NCBI GenBank assembly: GCA_003216075.1
Contig: QCJK01000013.1
Coordinates: 1 to 45,200, forward strand
Reading direction: 5' to 3'
Origin: Prochlorococcus sp. AG-409-B05
GTDB taxonomy: Bacteria > Cyanobacteriota > Cyanobacteriia > PCC-6307 > Cyanobiaceae
DNA: 45,200 bases
A program made the position numbers and the translations under genes. Every line of letters starts with the position of its first letter. The stretch's first letter is position 1. The notes under the pieces were generated by a model. That model was not told the DNA's origin and searched no databases. It worked only from the letters and a program-made list of their open reading frames with translations. Below are positions 45,196 to 45,200 of this stretch, piece after piece.

Positions 45196-45200
45196 TTTAA

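Overview
The window reads as a chromosomal segment of a marine picocyanobacterium, most probably Prochlorococcus of a low-light lineage. Supporting evidence: an AT-rich genome with a tightly packed core gene set, a Pcb-type (prochlorophyte chlorophyll-binding) antenna gene, a kaiB-kaiC pair with no kaiA next to it, a complete lipid A operon, and cyanobacterium-specific families (Ycf46-type AAA ATPase, DUF1825, DUF3086, DUF3119, NblS-type histidine kinase). The strain or clade is an inference; the sequence does not settle it.

Layout. 1-9.3 kb, plus strand: rpmH, rnpA, a PH-domain membrane protein and yidC, then ycf46, serS, rseP, rpsN (with a perfect 21-bp terminator stem) and pnp. 9.3-12.4 kb: cysQ and rsmI start divergently on overlapping start codons, followed by a small membrane protein, a DNA-binding-like protein and tRNA-Arg(TCT). 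12.4-17.0 kb is looser and accessory in character: a pcb antenna gene, an unrecognised two-helix membrane protein, a class II aldolase, two small orphan proteins, long AT-rich intergenic stretches with hairpins, and a possible 25-codon ORF. 17-21.4 kb: gluQ, hup, a metallo-beta-lactamase-like protein with lost metal ligands, a glycogen debranching enzyme and tRNA-Gly(TCC).

21.4-25.7 kb is one tightly coupled plus-strand operon (GPH sugar:cation symporter, MlaE-type permease, DUF3119, DUF3086, plsY) that points to envelope and lipid work. pyrF, tyrS and a DUF1825 gene lie on the minus strand to 28.1 kb. 28.4-31.2 kb carries a ComEA-like helix-hairpin-helix protein, a GIY-YIG protein and pepA. 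31.3-38.7 kb is a minus-strand block: a small orphan, exported msrA, and purC-bamA-lpxC-fabZ-lpxA-lpxB, which joins outer-membrane protein assembly and lipid A synthesis with overlapping or near-overlapping genes. 38.9-42.3 kb: purD and the light/nutrient-stress kinase nblS, convergent with kaiC-kaiB (43.9-44.3 kb). The window closes with rplU and rpmA.

The most informative biology is the reduced clock: kaiA is absent from its usual place, and the deduced KaiC ends soon after the FSGAPHR segment, so it lacks the C-terminal tail that KaiA binds in Synechococcus elongatus. Other points worth a look are an Ig-like (Big_2-type) insertion in YidC, a degenerate MBL-fold protein, a tRNA 5'-end fragment, hairpins that may mark a small RNA, and a candidate 25-aa membrane peptide. 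No CRISPR array, transposase, integrase or phage gene was seen, and I did not find a clear previously undescribed multi-gene system.
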